DNA from: an uncultured Alistipes sp.
Lineage (GTDB): Bacteria > Bacteroidota > Bacteroidia > Bacteroidales > Rikenellaceae
NCBI GenBank assembly: GCA_900769525.1
Contig: CAAGGY010000043.1
Location: 1-14,641 of the forward strand
Direction: 5' to 3'
Length of the DNA: 14,641 nt
Shown: positions 6,234 to 13,719 of the stretch, piece after piece
Layout of the letters: every line of letters begins with the position of its first letter
Numbering within the stretch: the stretch's first letter is position 1
Notes under the pieces: generated by a model
The model's database searches: none
Told to the model about the DNA's origin: nothing
What the model saw: the letters and a program-made list of their open reading frames with translations, nothing else
Made by a program: the position numbers and the translations under genes

Positions 6234-6397
6234 TAATGTCGTGGGGGTTATTCCCTCGGCATTACATATTTGATAGAAGTGTTTTCGCTTTTATCCTTAA
6301 CGAGAAATCTGGAAATTTTCACAACTAAAAGGATAACGACAGCACTCATTTCTTGTATAGTTATGTGCATACAATTAAACCATTAAATACAAAAACT

Positions 6398-7411
6398 ATG
6401 AAAAAACTTTTACTTTTATTAGCTATGCTAGCTTCGATTTTTACCGCTTGCGAGGGAGGTCTTGATAATGAGGAGAATGGCGTGTCAGTAAAGTCAAATA
6501 TGATACTCTATACATCTTCTGATGGTAGTATCATAATTCCAAGCAATAGCGATGCTTTCGGCGCAAATATTGTATCTAATACCTACGAAAACGGGCAAGG
6601 TGTTATTACTTTCGATGCACCCGTTACTTCGATTGGATATGAGGCATTCTATGATTGCACCTCGCTGACAAGTATTACTATTCCAAATAGCGTTACTGAG
6701 ATTGGAAAGTATGCATTCTATGATTGCGATTCGCTGACAAGTGTTACAATCGGCGATAGCGTTACTAAGATTGGAATTAGTGCATTCCGCAATTGCACCT
6801 CGCTGACAAGTGTTACGATTCCCAATAGCGTTACTTCGATTGGAGGTTCTGCATTCGGTGGTTGCACCTCGCTGAAAGCATTTTATGGTAAGTTCGCATC
6901 TGCGGATAATCGCTGTCTAATAGTTGATGGCGTACTAAATTCATTTGCTATTAGCTGTGGCGCAACGGAATATACAATTCCCAATAGCGTTACTTCGATT
7001 GGAAATTATGCATTCTGGAAATGCGACTCGCTGACAAGTATTACTATTCCCGACAGCGTTACTTCGATTGGAGTGAGTGCAATCCAAGGTTGCGACTCGC
7101 TGAAAAGTGTTACTATTCCTGATCGCGTTACTTCGATTGGAGAGTGGGCATTCTGGGAATGCGACTCGCTGACAAGTGTTACAATTCCTGATAGCGTTAC
7201 TTCGATTGGAGATCATGCATTCGAATATTGCACCTCGCTAAAAAGTGTTTATTGCAAGGCTACAACTCCGCCAACAGCAGGAGGCTATAATATGTTCTAT
7301 AGCAACGCTTCGGGCAGAAAGATTTATGTGCCACGCAATTCGGTAAGTGCGTATAAGTCGGCAGAGTATTGGAGCAAATACGCTTCGGATATCGTAGGCT
7401 ATGACTTTTAA
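6398..7411 (+). CDS. BspA-type leucine-rich-repeat surface lipoprotein
   Basis: This 337-residue protein begins with a lipoprotein signal, MKKLLLLLAMLASIFTAC, with Cys18 as the lipidated residue. The acidic stretch after it (EGGLDNEENG) resembles the Bacteroidota surface-export signal, so an outer-surface location is likely. Residues of about 74-285 are LRR_5 (PF13306) repeats of 23 residues with the pattern ITIPNSVTSIG-x-x-AF-x-x-C-x-SL. There are eight SIG/EIG/KIG turns, the fourth and fifth separated by a longer insert (about 161-190). Residues of about 286-337 are a capping segment (YVPRNSVSAYKSAEYW). Such proteins bind host or bacterial surface partners; no ligand can be named. The frame is open back to a TTG at 6353, but the ATG at 6398 places the signal peptide correctly. 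The DNA is a run of 69-bp repeats and is richer in AT than the housekeeping genes. The gene stands alone between terminators. Confidence 0.88.
   Translation: MKKLLLLLAMLASIFTACEGGLDNEENGVSVKSNMILYTSSDGSIIIPSNSDAFGANIVSNTYENGQGVITFDAPVTSIGYEAFYDCTSLTSITIPNSVTEIGKYAFYDCDSLTSVTIGDSVTKIGISAFRNCTSLTSVTIPNSVTSIGGSAFGGCTSLKAFYGKFASADNRCLIVDGVLNSFAISCGATEYTIPNSVTSIGNYAFWKCDSLTSITIPDSVTSIGVSAIQGCDSLKSVTIPDRVTSIGEWAFWECDSLTSVTIPDSVTSIGDHAFEYCTSLKSVYCKATTPPTAGGYNMFYSNASGRKIYVPRNSVSAYKSAEYWSKYASDIVGYDF
6623..7237 (+). repeat. 69-bp tandem repeats coding for the LRR units
   Basis: The word GTTACT(TCG/GAG/AAG)ATTGGA recurs at 6623, 6692, 6761, 6830, 6989, 7058, 7127 and 7196. The step is exactly 69 bp except for 159 bp (69 + 90) between the fourth and fifth copies. 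Each unit also carries a TGCATTC-like and a CTCGCTGAC/AAAAGTGTTAC-like block. Several units are nearly identical, so copy number could change by slippage or recombination without breaking the frame. Confidence 0.9.
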
Positions 7412-7433
7412 TAGCTCCCAATATTAACAAAAA

Positions 7434-7490
7434 GATGGCGTATGTAGTGAACTGTGTAGTTCGCTCATACGCCACCTTAGTTTATTCACA
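7434..7490 (+). terminator. Long hairpin, probable terminator of the LRR gene
   Basis: TGGCGTATG (7436-7444) pairs with CATACGCCA (7466-7474). Inside, GTGAACT (7447-7453) pairs with AGTTCGC (7458-7464), with one G-U pair and a GTGT loop. A 2-nt/1-nt internal loop joins the two stems. The T-rich tail CCTTAGTTTATT is weak, so termination efficiency is uncertain. It starts about 22 nt after the LRR stop. Confidence 0.6.
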
Positions 7491-7650
7491 ATGCATCTTT
7501 GGAAGATGCCCAATTTCAGTGCTTTACTCCCAAAAGTTTTATTTGCCTTTGCACTCGTAGTTTTTTGGTTTAATTACGACCTCCACGTAGTCTTCTATGT
7601 AGGATTTCGCTTGTTTTCGTAAAAACCAGCACTGAAAATCAATCAGTTAA

Positions 7651-7692
7651 AAATTAAAAGGGCTGTCCTTTAAAGGACAGCCATTATTTTAT
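7651..7692. terminator. Bidirectional terminator between LRR and yidC genes
   Basis: A perfect 22-bp palindrome (7661-7682; GGCTGTCCTTT followed by its reverse complement) is flanked by AAATTAAAAG on the left and ATTATTTTAT on the right. Both strands therefore read a stem followed by a T-rich tract. It lies 28 nt past the yidC stop and serves yidC first of all. It can also stop leftover transcription from the LRR side. Confidence 0.85.
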
Positions 7693-7709
7693 ATATGTAT
7701 CGTGCAGTT

Positions 7710-9635
7710 TTACTTACGCTGACGGCGTTGCTCACGATTGATAGCACCCATCTCCTGCTGCTGACGCAAAGCCTCCTCGTAGCGCTCCTGGAAGCGTGAC
7801 TTCTTCTTTGGCTTATGAGCCAAGAGCTTTGCACGTACCTTCTCGTCGTCGACAGAGCGGCGGATAGCCCACATAATAAGCATTGTGAACATCTGCGAGA
7901 GGAAGTAGTAGTAGCACAAACCTGATGAGTAGCTATTCATGAAGCAGAGCATCATCACAGGCATAAAGTAGACCATCATGAACTTCATCATACCCGCACC
8001 TGGCTGGCCTGCTGTGGTTGCTGCCTGCTGCTTATAGCTTATAAACGAGTAGCCGAACAACGCTACAGCCATAAGCAGAGCGAACAAGCTGATGTGGTCG
8101 CCATAGAATGGGATAGAGAATGGAAGCTCCAAGACGCTATCGTACGATGAAAGGTCGTTAGCCCAGAGGAAGCCCTCGCCACGAAGCTCGATACTTGCAG
8201 GGAAGAAGCGGAACATGGCCCAGAGGATAGGCATCTGGATGAGCAGAGGCAAACAACCACCCATAGGGCTCACACCGACCTTCTGATAGAGCTCCATCAT
8301 GGCCTGCTGCTTCTTCATAGCATCGTCTGGGTTTGGATACTTCTGGTTGATAGCCTCCATCTCAGGGCGGATAGCACGCATCTTAGCTGTCGACATATAG
8401 CTCTTATATGTGAGTGGCAAGATTACGAGCTTAACCAAGATTGTGAGAATCAGGATGATAAGACCGAAACTAAGACCCTTGTTGCTGAGCCACTGGAAGA
8501 TAGGCACAGTACCGTAGCGGTTTACCCAGCCGATGAGCCAGCCGCCGAGAGGGATAATCTCGTCGAGCTCTACGTTCTGGCCTGCAAACTCGACGTCCTC
8601 CATAACCTTAAGGTCGTTAGGACCGTAGTAGAAGGCGTAGTTGTAGGTTGTCTGCTCCTTAGAGAGTGGAAGCGTGATGGTAGAGTAAAACTCCTTCATA
8701 AAGTCGGCACCCTCCTTTGCTGAGTTCTTGAACTCGGCAGTGGCATTGAGGCCGCCTTCGCTGATGAATGCCGAGGTGAAGTACTGCTGCTTGTAGGCAA
8801 TCCAGCTGATATTTTGAAGTGTCTCCTTCTCGTTAGGCGAGTCCATCTCCTCCATGCTCTGATCCTCGAAGTATACTATCTTCGACATCATGCTCTCGTT
8901 CTGGAAGCTGCGCTCGTTCATATTCGAGCGGCTTGTCCAGTTGAGGGTGAGCGACTCTTTCGATGCGAGATAGTTGGCAATGTTGTGCTGCTCGATATCG
9001 AAGTCGATAACATAGTCACGACTTGGCTCGCCACTCTTGTGGATGGTGTAGATGTAGCTCAATGATGCACTCTCAGAGAGTGGAAGAGTCATGCGCACCA
9101 CCTGGGCATTATCTACCTCCTTCTGCTCAACGTTGAATGTAAACTCGTCGCTAAGGAATGTTGAACCATCATTTACCGACTTAAGCTCCACGCCAAACAC
9201 CTCGGCTGCTGGCTGCTTGAGCTCCACCTGCTCGGTGCGCTCGCCATCGGCATAGCGTGTGTAGCGCTCATCGAGCAGCGTTACGTTGGTAATCTTACCA
9301 CCCTTAGTCGAGAAGTCGACCTTGATAAAGTCGTTCTGCAGTGTCAGGGTCTGAGCCTCAGCATAGCGTGCTACCTTAAGCTCTGTGCCATATTTGTAGA
9401 GCTCGGCATTCTCGAGCTTTACACGCTCCATAGAGTCACGCTCGGCACGCTGCTCGGCGCTAAGCTCCTTCTCGGCCTCACGCTCTGCCATCTGCTTTTC
9501 GATGAGTGCCTGCTGCATCGCTGCCTGGCCCTTCTTCCACTCGTTGTACTCCTTGGCCTTGTGGTTCTCGTAGAATGAGAAGCCAATAAATACGGCTACC
9601 ATCAACACAAGGCCAATAATCGTCTTTTTATCCAT
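7710..9635 (-). CDS. yidC: Membrane protein insertase YidC
   Basis: This 641-residue YidC/Oxa1 protein inserts and folds inner-membrane proteins, alone or with SecYEG. Residues 6-21 form the first membrane segment, about 25-75 a charged helical linker, and about 80-355 the YidC periplasmic domain of Gram-negative bacteria. The insertase core (PF02096) runs from about 362 to 592 with membrane segments near 388-408, 457-478, 513-533 and 553-590. The cytosolic hairpin between them has PLTYKSYMSTAKMRAI and the KYP...QQAMMELYQKVGVSPMGGCLP signature. The hydrophilic-groove Arg of E. coli YidC aligns with Lys402 here, a conservative change. The C-terminal tail (about 593-641) is strongly basic, as expected for ribosome contact. 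It lies 50 bp behind pyrG on the same strand with no clear promoter between, so it is probably cotranscribed. Length is typical of Bacteroidota. Confidence 0.97.
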   Translation of the reverse strand: MDKKTIIGLVLMVAVFIGFSFYENHKAKEYNEWKKGQAAMQQALIEKQMAEREAEKELSAEQRAERDSMERVKLENAELYKYGTELKVARYAEAQTLTLQNDFIKVDFSTKGGKITNVTLLDERYTRYADGERTEQVELKQPAAEVFGVELKSVNDGSTFLSDEFTFNVEQKEVDNAQVVRMTLPLSESASLSYIYTIHKSGEPSRDYVIDFDIEQHNIANYLASKESLTLNWTSRSNMNERSFQNESMMSKIVYFEDQSMEEMDSPNEKETLQNISWIAYKQQYFTSAFISEGGLNATAEFKNSAKEGADFMKEFYSTITLPLSKEQTTYNYAFYYGPNDLKVMEDVEFAGQNVELDEIIPLGGWLIGWVNRYGTVPIFQWLSNKGLSFGLIILILTILVKLVILPLTYKSYMSTAKMRAIRPEMEAINQKYPNPDDAMKKQQAMMELYQKVGVSPMGGCLPLLIQMPILWAMFRFFPASIELRGEGFLWANDLSSYDSVLELPFSIPFYGDHISLFALLMAVALFGYSFISYKQQAATTAGQPGAGMMKFMMVYFMPVMMLCFMNSYSSGLCYYYFLSQMFTMLIMWAIRRSVDDEKVRAKLLAHKPKKKSRFQERYEEALRQQQEMGAINREQRRQRK

Positions 9636-9685
9636 CTAAAAACTTTTTTATGCTTTAAGTTATGCAATTAAACGTTAGTGATTAA

Positions 9686-11311
9686 CTACTTATTATTCTC
9701 ATCACGGTAGCTGAGAGCCTCCTGAACAAATCGCACGAAGAGTGGGTGTGGATTTGCTGCTGTAGAGTGGTACTCAGGGTGATACTGCGCACCTACAAAC
9801 CAGCGGTGTGTAGGAATCTCGACAACCTCCACAAGGCCTGTGTCTGGGTTGAGACCTGTAGCCTTCATACCCGCAGCCTCGAAGTCGGCAAGATATGTGC
9901 TGTTGAACTCGTAGCGGTGGCGGTGACGCTCGACGATATTCTCCTCGCCATAAGCCTCACGAACACGTGAGCCCTCTGCCAAGTGGCAAGGGTAGCCACC
10001 AAGACGCATTGTGCCACCCTTGGCAGTAACCTTCTTCTGCTCCTCCATAAGGTCGATTACGGCGTGCTTAGTCTGAGCCATCTCGCTTGAGTTAGCATCT
10101 GCCCAGCCGAGGACGTTGCGTGCAAATTCGATAACGGCGCACTGCATACCGAGGCAGATACCGAAGAATGGAACGTTGTTCTCACGAGCGTAGCGCACAG
10201 CAACCAACTTACCCTCAATACCACGGTTACCGAAGCCTGGGGCAACCATCACGGCCGACATCTTGCCCAGGTGCTCCTTGACGTTGTCGATAGTAAGGCG
10301 CTCAGAGTTAACGTAGTGAAGCTTAACCTTAACCTCGTTTACAGCACCAGCGTGGATGAACGACTCGCTGATAGATTTGTATGCATCTGGCAACTCGGTG
10401 TACTTACCCACCAAGGCGATGTCTACGACGCTCTTAGGATTCTTGATGCGCTCAACAAATGCCTTCCACTCTGTGAGGTTTGGCTCCTGGTCAGACTCCA
10501 AGCCGAGCTTCTCGAGCAATACGCCATCGAGGTTCTGCTCGTGCATACGCAATGGCACCTCATAGATCGTAGGTACGTCGATAGACTGAACAACAGCCTC
10601 AGGCGTTACGTTGCAGAATAGGGCTACCTTACGGCGCAAATCCTGGCCGAGCTCGTGCTCTGAGCGGAGCACCAATACGTCTGGCTGAAGACCGTACGAT
10701 AGAAGCTCCTTTACAGAGTGCTGTGTAGGCTTTGTCTTGAGCTCGCCCGAAGCTGCCATGTAAGGGATGAGCGTGAGGTGTACAAGCACGGTGTTCTGGT
10801 AGCCGAGCTGGTAGCGAAGCTGACGTACTGACTCGATGAATGGCAATGACTCGATATCGCCCACAGTACCACCAATCTCGGTGATGATGACATCATACTT
10901 CTTTGTGGCACCCACCAACTGCACACGGCGCTTAATCTCGTCGGTGATGTGAGGGATGACCTGCACGGTCTTACCCAAGAACTCGCCGCTACGCTCCTTC
11001 TCGATAACGCACTGGTAGATCTTACCTGTTGTGACGTTGTTGTTCTTAGTTGTCTGAATTGATGTGAAGCGCTCGTAGTGGCCAAGGTCGAGGTCGGTCT
11101 CGGTACCATCCTCGGTCACGTAGCACTCGCCGTGCTCGTATGGGTTGAGCGTACCTGGGTCGACGTTGATATATGGATCGAGCTTCTGGATAGTCACTGA
11201 GTAGCCACGAGCCTGAAGAAGGCGTGCGATAGAGGCTGAGATGATACCCTTGCCAAGTGATGAGGCAACGCCTCCGGTAACGAAAATGTACTTTGGTTTA
11301 GATAGTTTCAT
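9686..11311 (-). CDS. pyrG: CTP synthase (glutamine-hydrolysing)
   Basis: This 541-residue enzyme makes CTP from UTP, ATP and glutamine, the last step of pyrimidine nucleotide synthesis. The N-terminal amidoligase domain (about 1-270) begins KYIFVTGGVASSLGKGI with the P-loop at 13-22, and has IQKLDPYINVDPGTLNPYEH at 41-60 and EIGGTVGDIES at 145-155. The C-terminal class I glutamine amidotransferase domain (about 295-535) has Cys386 in GICLGMQ and the His511/Glu513 pair in QYHPEYH. All key residues are present and the length is normal. I chose the ATG at 11311; the frame extends to a TTG at 11338, but the first part is not family-like. It sits between the DUF349 gene (71 bp upstream) and yidC (50 bp downstream) on the same strand, in what looks like one operon. 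Confidence 0.98.
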   Translation of the reverse strand: MKLSKPKYIFVTGGVASSLGKGIISASIARLLQARGYSVTIQKLDPYINVDPGTLNPYEHGECYVTEDGTETDLDLGHYERFTSIQTTKNNNVTTGKIYQCVIEKERSGEFLGKTVQVIPHITDEIKRRVQLVGATKKYDVIITEIGGTVGDIESLPFIESVRQLRYQLGYQNTVLVHLTLIPYMAASGELKTKPTQHSVKELLSYGLQPDVLVLRSEHELGQDLRRKVALFCNVTPEAVVQSIDVPTIYEVPLRMHEQNLDGVLLEKLGLESDQEPNLTEWKAFVERIKNPKSVVDIALVGKYTELPDAYKSISESFIHAGAVNEVKVKLHYVNSERLTIDNVKEHLGKMSAVMVAPGFGNRGIEGKLVAVRYARENNVPFFGICLGMQCAVIEFARNVLGWADANSSEMAQTKHAVIDLMEEQKKVTAKGGTMRLGGYPCHLAEGSRVREAYGEENIVERHRHRYEFNSTYLADFEAAGMKATGLNPDTGLVEVVEIPTHRWFVGAQYHPEYHSTAANPHPLFVRFVQEALSYRDENNK

Positions 11312-11382
11312 AGTATCTATGTTTTTGCTTTCCCCCAAAGGGAGTGTAGTTAACTGCTTGTTTATGCCGTTGTTGTAAATCT

Positions 11383-13332
11383 CTATTTGTTTGCCTCCTC
11401 GGCGTCGATAAGCTTAATCTTCTCGATTACCTCAGCCATATCACGCTTTGTGCGCTCAATCTTCTCGCGAACGTCGGCGATGAGCGACTCAGCATTCTTA
11501 GACTTAGAGAAGAAGCCGATGTTGTTCTCCAATACGGCGATGTCCTGCTCCATCTGGCGAACCTTGTTGAAGAGCTTCTCACGCTCAGAGCGTAGCTGCT
11601 GGCCACCCTTCATGTTTGCCACACGCTCCTTGAAGCGGTTCATCGAACGGTCACGCTCCGACGAACGAAGTGTTGCGAACATAGCGTCGACAATTGCCTT
11701 GTACTCCTTCTGTAGTGCATCCTTATGCTTGATAGGCACGAAGCCAATCTGGCTCCAGCGACGCTGGAACTCCTTGATGGCGTCGAAGCCCGCAGCCTTG
11801 ACATCTGCCTGTTTCATCTCTGCAAGAAGCTCCTGCTTAAGCTTGAGGTTCTGCTCGTGCTCTGAGTCGATAGATGAGAAGTGTGTAGCCTTGCGCTCGA
11901 AGAACTTGTCGCACGCAGCACGGAAACGCTTCCACACAACATCTGAGTGGCGACGTGCCACAGGGCCTACCTGCTTCCACTTTGCCTGCAATGCGATAAG
12001 CTCGTCTGTTGCGTGCTTCCAATCCTCAGATACTGACAACGCCTCGGCCTGCTCGCAGAGCTCATTCTTGAGGGCGAGGTTGTGCTCCATCTCATTCTTC
12101 ACGCCAGCGTAGAACTCACGCTTGAGCTCAAAGAACCTATCGCACGCAGCACGGAAGCGCTCGTAGATGCGGTTGTTATCCCTCTTAGGTGCGTAGCCAA
12201 TAGTCTTCCACACCTTCTGAATTTCGAGCAGCTCGTCGCTGAGCTTGTTCCACTCCTTGCGTGAGAGTGATGGGCGCTCGAGCATTGCCTCCACCTTCTC
12301 GCAGAGCTCGCTCTTGAGGGCGAGATTCTTGGTCTGCTCAGCCTTGATGCTCTCGAAGTGCTCCTGGTGACGCTTGTTGATGCGGCTTGATGCCTCCTTG
12401 AAGCGCTCCCACAAAGCCTCCTTGAACTCGAGGGCTACAGGGCCTGTCTCACGCCACTCGTCGTGTAGCTTCTGAAGCTTGCGGAACGACTCGACAATCT
12501 GGCTATCGAACGTGAGGGCCTCAGCCTGCTCGCAGAGCGAGATTTTAGCCTCGTAGTTCTTCTTGAGGTCGAGGTCACGAAGCTCCTTGTTAATCTTGAT
12601 GAAGTTGTAGAAGTTCTCGACGTGGAGGTTGTATGTCTCCCAGAGGTCCTTGACATTCTGCTGTGGCACGAGACCTGTCTCCTTCCAGCGAGTCTGCAAC
12701 TCACGGAAACGGGTGAATGTTGTGTTCATCGTCTCGTCGGAGTTTACAAGCTCCTTGAGCTCCTCGATAATCTGGAGCTTGATTTTGAGGTTGTCCTCCT
12801 TGTCGGCCTCCATCTGTGCGATGTGCTTGTCACGCTGCTCACGATAGATTGCAAAGAGCTCCTTGAAGCGCTGCTCGTCGACATCGGGCGTAGGTGTGAA
12901 GTTGGCCTCCTCGCCACCAGCCTCAAGGAATGCCTTGCGCTCGGCGTCAACCTTTGCACGGTGCTGCTTGTAGAATGCTATCTTGATTGCTTCGACTACT
13001 GAACGCAGTGTCTGTACTGGCTCCGACTCAATCTTTGAGGCAAAGAGAGCTACAAGCTCCGACTCGTTGAGGCCCGATAGGTCGTCGTTAGACTCTTGTG
13101 CTGCCTCCTGCTCTTCGGCAGTCTCGTCGCCGAGGTTGAGTCCAGCCTCATCGGCAGCCAATGCCGCCTCCTCGTCTGCGAACTCAGCGCCCATTGCGGG
13201 TGCTGTGAGCTCAGCGCTGTCGTTGTCTAATGCTTGTGCCTTCTGGGCATCGATAGAGTTAGTCTGCGTATCTTCGGCAGTGTTGCCGACAAGCTCCTGG
13301 GGAGCTGTAAGGTTGATTTTTTCAGTAGCCAT
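11383..13332 (-). CDS. DUF349 repeat protein, function unknown
   Basis: This 649-residue protein is built of DUF349 (PF03993) helical repeats. Five copies are visible with the core W(K/R)x(T/V/I)G; their Trp residues are 216, 293, 375, 452 and 526, 74-82 residues apart. Each repeat is followed by a long helix ending in CEQAEAL-like residues. Residues 1-90 are acidic and Ala/Glu-rich with little order expected. Residues of about 555-649 form a coiled coil with the ENNIGFFSKSKNAESL element seen in Bacteroidota members. No signal peptide or membrane segment is present, so the protein is cytosolic and probably elongated. The biochemical role is not established; a structural or scaffold role is only a guess. 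It is the first gene of the run into pyrG and yidC, with a TATCTTTG promoter box about 75 bp upstream of its start. The family is certain, the function is not. Confidence 0.93.
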   Translation of the reverse strand: MATEKINLTAPQELVGNTAEDTQTNSIDAQKAQALDNDSAELTAPAMGAEFADEEAALAADEAGLNLGDETAEEQEAAQESNDDLSGLNESELVALFASKIESEPVQTLRSVVEAIKIAFYKQHRAKVDAERKAFLEAGGEEANFTPTPDVDEQRFKELFAIYREQRDKHIAQMEADKEDNLKIKLQIIEELKELVNSDETMNTTFTRFRELQTRWKETGLVPQQNVKDLWETYNLHVENFYNFIKINKELRDLDLKKNYEAKISLCEQAEALTFDSQIVESFRKLQKLHDEWRETGPVALEFKEALWERFKEASSRINKRHQEHFESIKAEQTKNLALKSELCEKVEAMLERPSLSRKEWNKLSDELLEIQKVWKTIGYAPKRDNNRIYERFRAACDRFFELKREFYAGVKNEMEHNLALKNELCEQAEALSVSEDWKHATDELIALQAKWKQVGPVARRHSDVVWKRFRAACDKFFERKATHFSSIDSEHEQNLKLKQELLAEMKQADVKAAGFDAIKEFQRRWSQIGFVPIKHKDALQKEYKAIVDAMFATLRSSERDRSMNRFKERVANMKGGQQLRSEREKLFNKVRQMEQDIAVLENNIGFFSKSKNAESLIADVREKIERTKRDMAEVIEKIKLIDAEEANK

Positions 13333-13405
13333 CGCTTACATAGTTTTAGATTGGTAAAATGAACGTGTGCACACGCCACTGTACGCTCGCACGCACAAAT
13401 TCACG

Positions 13406-13413
13406 CAAAGATA
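13406..13413 (-). promoter_or_regulatory. -7 promoter element for the DUF349-pyrG-yidC run
   Basis: On the - strand TATCTTTG (+ strand CAAAGATA) matches TAnnTTTG exactly. The predicted start near 13400 gives a leader of about 65 nt before the ATG at 13332. I find no good TTTG -33 match at the usual distance, so the position is supported by the -7 box alone. Confidence 0.55.
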
Positions 13414-13614
13414 ACAAATCTTTTTTAGAAATGGAACAGCTTGGGCGATTTATTTGCAACTAAAATGCACTGTGAGCTTTATTCAATGCGATAAAAGGTG
13501 TAAAAGTGTGCTGTATGCGAAATCTTCAAAGAGCTAATTTATGCATTAATAAAACCATAAAATATTGTCGTGGGGTTGTGGGGTGAAAATGGGACGAAAA
13601 AAATATGGAAAATT

Positions 13615-13646
13615 ATTGGATATTCGGGGTAATTTTATTACCTTTG
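13615..13646 (+). promoter_or_regulatory. ackA promoter with an overlapping dyad
   Basis: TACCTTTG at 13639-13646 matches the -7 element, and ATTG at 13615-13618 is a one-mismatch -33 element after a 20-nt spacer. A perfect dyad, GGTAAT (13628-13633) / ATTACC (13637-13642) with a TTT centre, covers the spacer and the first half of the -7 box and is a candidate operator. The predicted leader is about 65 nt. Confidence 0.6.
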
Positions 13647-13719
13647 TTGAGTTTTATGGGGAAAATATGTCAATTTCCCAATGCACGGAGCAAACGTTTT
13701 AACTAAATTTATACAATCT

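Larger units (their letters stand above)
5833..6397. other. 565-bp non-coding stretch between the repressor and LRR genes
   Basis: No convincing gene is present. In order it holds: an ACCCC/GGGGT dyad (5906-5925); an 18-codon reading frame at 5930-5986 that runs into the repressor terminator; that terminator (5944-6006); a segment with a small GCTTC-CAGT-GAAGC hairpin (6079-6092); a second terminator (6137-6179); a candidate promoter (6203-6233); an imperfect dyad (6233-6265); and an inverted repeat TTATCCTT (6291-6298) / AAGGATAA (6329-6336) in the leader of the LRR gene. On the - strand 6070-6123 is an 18-codon open piece without a start codon. The composition is AT-rich relative to the coding regions. 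Confidence 0.6.
7412..7709. other. 298-bp intergenic region between convergent LRR and yidC genes
   Basis: No gene with a start codon is seen. The region holds the LRR gene terminator (7434-7490), a short perfect hairpin GCATCTT-TGG-AAGATGC (7493-7509), a 10-bp inverted repeat TTTCAGTGCT (7514-7523) / AGCACTGAAA (7628-7637), a 35-codon open piece on the - strand (7542-7646) with coding-like sequence but no start, and the palindromic terminator at 7661-7682. Confidence 0.6.
13333..13719. other. 387-bp divergent control region between the DUF349 gene and ackA
   Basis: No gene is seen. It carries a promoter for each side, a 12-bp perfect palindrome CGTGTGCACACG (13364-13375) in the predicted DUF349 leader, a tandem GTGGGGTT-GTGGGGTG (13570-13585) and a GGTAAT-TTT-ATTACC dyad on the ackA promoter. 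The middle part, about 13430-13560, is AT-rich and shows nothing I can name. Confidence 0.6.

Noticed and set aside
6353..6397. Upstream TTG start for the LRR lipoprotein
   Set aside because: It would put 15 residues before the signal peptide and break the lipoprotein export signal.
6941..7216. 91-codon - strand frame with repeats inside the LRR gene
   Set aside because: Its repeats (SNRSNAIRN) are simply the reverse reading of the 69-bp LRR units.
6623..7237. Regularly spaced repeats as a CRISPR array
   Set aside because: The repeats encode in-frame 23-residue LRR units, the spacing is contiguous rather than repeat-spacer, and there are no cas genes.
11312..11338. Upstream TTG start for pyrG
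   Set aside because: CTP synthases begin a few residues before KYIFVTGGV; the ATG at 11311 gives exactly that.
11387..12112. 241-codon open frame on the + strand inside the DUF349 gene
   Set aside because: The translation is Ser/Ala/Phe-rich and mirrors repeated GAG/CTC-type codons of the real gene. No start context or domain is seen.
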